From assembly GCF_013204845.1 (NCBI RefSeq), contig NZ_JABMKY010000004.1:534290-598289 (forward strand): a stretch of 64,000 nucleotides of DNA, in the 5' to 3' direction. A model generated the notes under the pieces. It did not search any database, was not told the origin of the DNA, and saw only the letters and a list, made by a program, of their open reading frames with translations. Made by a program: the position numbers and the translations under genes. This document shows, one piece after another, positions 63,656 through 64,000 of this stretch. The DNA comes from Paenibacillus qinlingensis. Lineage in GTDB: Bacteria; Bacillota; Bacilli; Paenibacillales; NBRC-103111. Each line of letters starts with the position of its first letter. The stretch's first letter is position 1.

Positions 63656-64000
63656 AAGCTAACCCAAACCCAACCCCACCCCCAAACCCAAGCCCAAGCC
63701 CAACCCCAAGCCCAAGCCCAAGCCCAAGCCCAAGCCCAAGCCCAAGCCCAACCCCAACCCCAACCCCAAACCTAAACCTAAACCCAAGCCCAAGCCCAAG
63801 CCCAACCCCAAACCCCAAGCCCAAGCCCAAGCCCAAGCCCAACCCCAAGCCCAAGCCCAAGCCCAACCCCACCCCCAAACCCAAGCCCAAGCCCAAACCC
63901 GAACCCCAAGCCCAACCCCAACCCCAACCCCAACCCCAACCCCAACCCCAACCCCAACCCCAACCCCAACCCCAACCCCAACCCCAACCCCAACCCCAAC
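63656..64000. repeat. CCCAAG/CCCAAC hexanucleotide array reaching the window end
   Basis: About 345 bp of hexamers. The first part mixes CCCAAG, CCCAAC and CCCAAA; from about 63911 to the edge it is pure CCCAAC (15 copies). The other strand reads GGGGTT/GGGCTT repeats with strong G-quadruplex potential. Minus-strand frames give endless Gly-Leu and plus-strand frames Pro-Lys/Asn, with no start or ribosome-binding site, so I do not call a gene. The array continues beyond the window. Confidence 0.93.

Noticed and set aside
63636..63999. Gly-Leu repeat proteins on the minus strand
   Set aside because: Pure product of the hexanucleotide array without start signals.

Overview
The window looks like chromosomal DNA of a spore-forming member of the Paenibacillaceae (Paenibacillus or a close relative). 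This is inferred from strong AGGAGG ribosome-binding sites, spore genes (GerPF-like, five YheC/YheD ATP-grasp proteins, YtrH/YtrI, YtvI), moderate GC content, and a gene order that broadly follows the Bacillus subtilis ytoI-ytpI-ytrHI-dnaE-accDA-pyk-fxsA-ytvI-citZ-icd-mdh-pho region. No rRNA, tRNA, CRISPR array, prophage or intact insertion sequence was seen.

Layout. 1-9.0 kb: the start of nagB, a HAD phosphatase, a GerPF-like protein, a His-rich CDF metal exporter, and a five-gene minus-strand operon of YheC/YheD spore-coat ATP-grasp proteins. 9.5-12.6 kb: a small anchored protein, an ApbE flavin transferase and a haem-type membrane protein in one operon, then a membrane acyltransferase. 12.7-13.9 kb: a non-coding repeat region with a 14-copy, 35-bp tandem array. 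13.9-28.5 kb: an NfrA-type reductase, ytoI, ytpI, the ytrH-ytrI sporulation pair with a sigma-E promoter, dnaE, a 52-bp palindromic tandem array, pgpA, accD-accA-pyk (no pfkA between), a thioesterase, fxsA and ytvI. 28.7-44.1 kb: convergent ppk and ppx with overlapping 3' ends, the TCA genes citZ-icd-mdh, a class I fumarase, a YfbR-like HD phosphohydrolase, a polysaccharide deacetylase, and phoR-phoP with a Pho-box-like array before phoP.

44.6-63.4 kb is a carbohydrate-utilisation region. It holds two Gfo/Idh/MocA dehydrogenases, three AraC regulators, a PhyH-type dioxygenase, an AraR-like regulator with a GH51 arabinofuranosidase, a secreted modular GH10 xylanase carrying both a cohesin-like and a dockerin-like module, a ROK regulator, an internally duplicated UxaA-type dehydratase and an aldo/keto reductase. 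Together they suggest extracellular arabinoxylan attack, intracellular trimming, and oxidation and dehydration of the resulting sugars. The last 345 bases are a CCCAAG/CCCAAC hexanucleotide array that runs off the right edge.

No single locus is proven to be a new system. The best leads are a perfect 25-bp inverted repeat before the second dehydrogenase, the cohesin-plus-dockerin xylanase, the duplicated UxaA protein, the five-copy YheC/D operon, the Pho-box array, and several tandem or palindromic intergenic repeat families.
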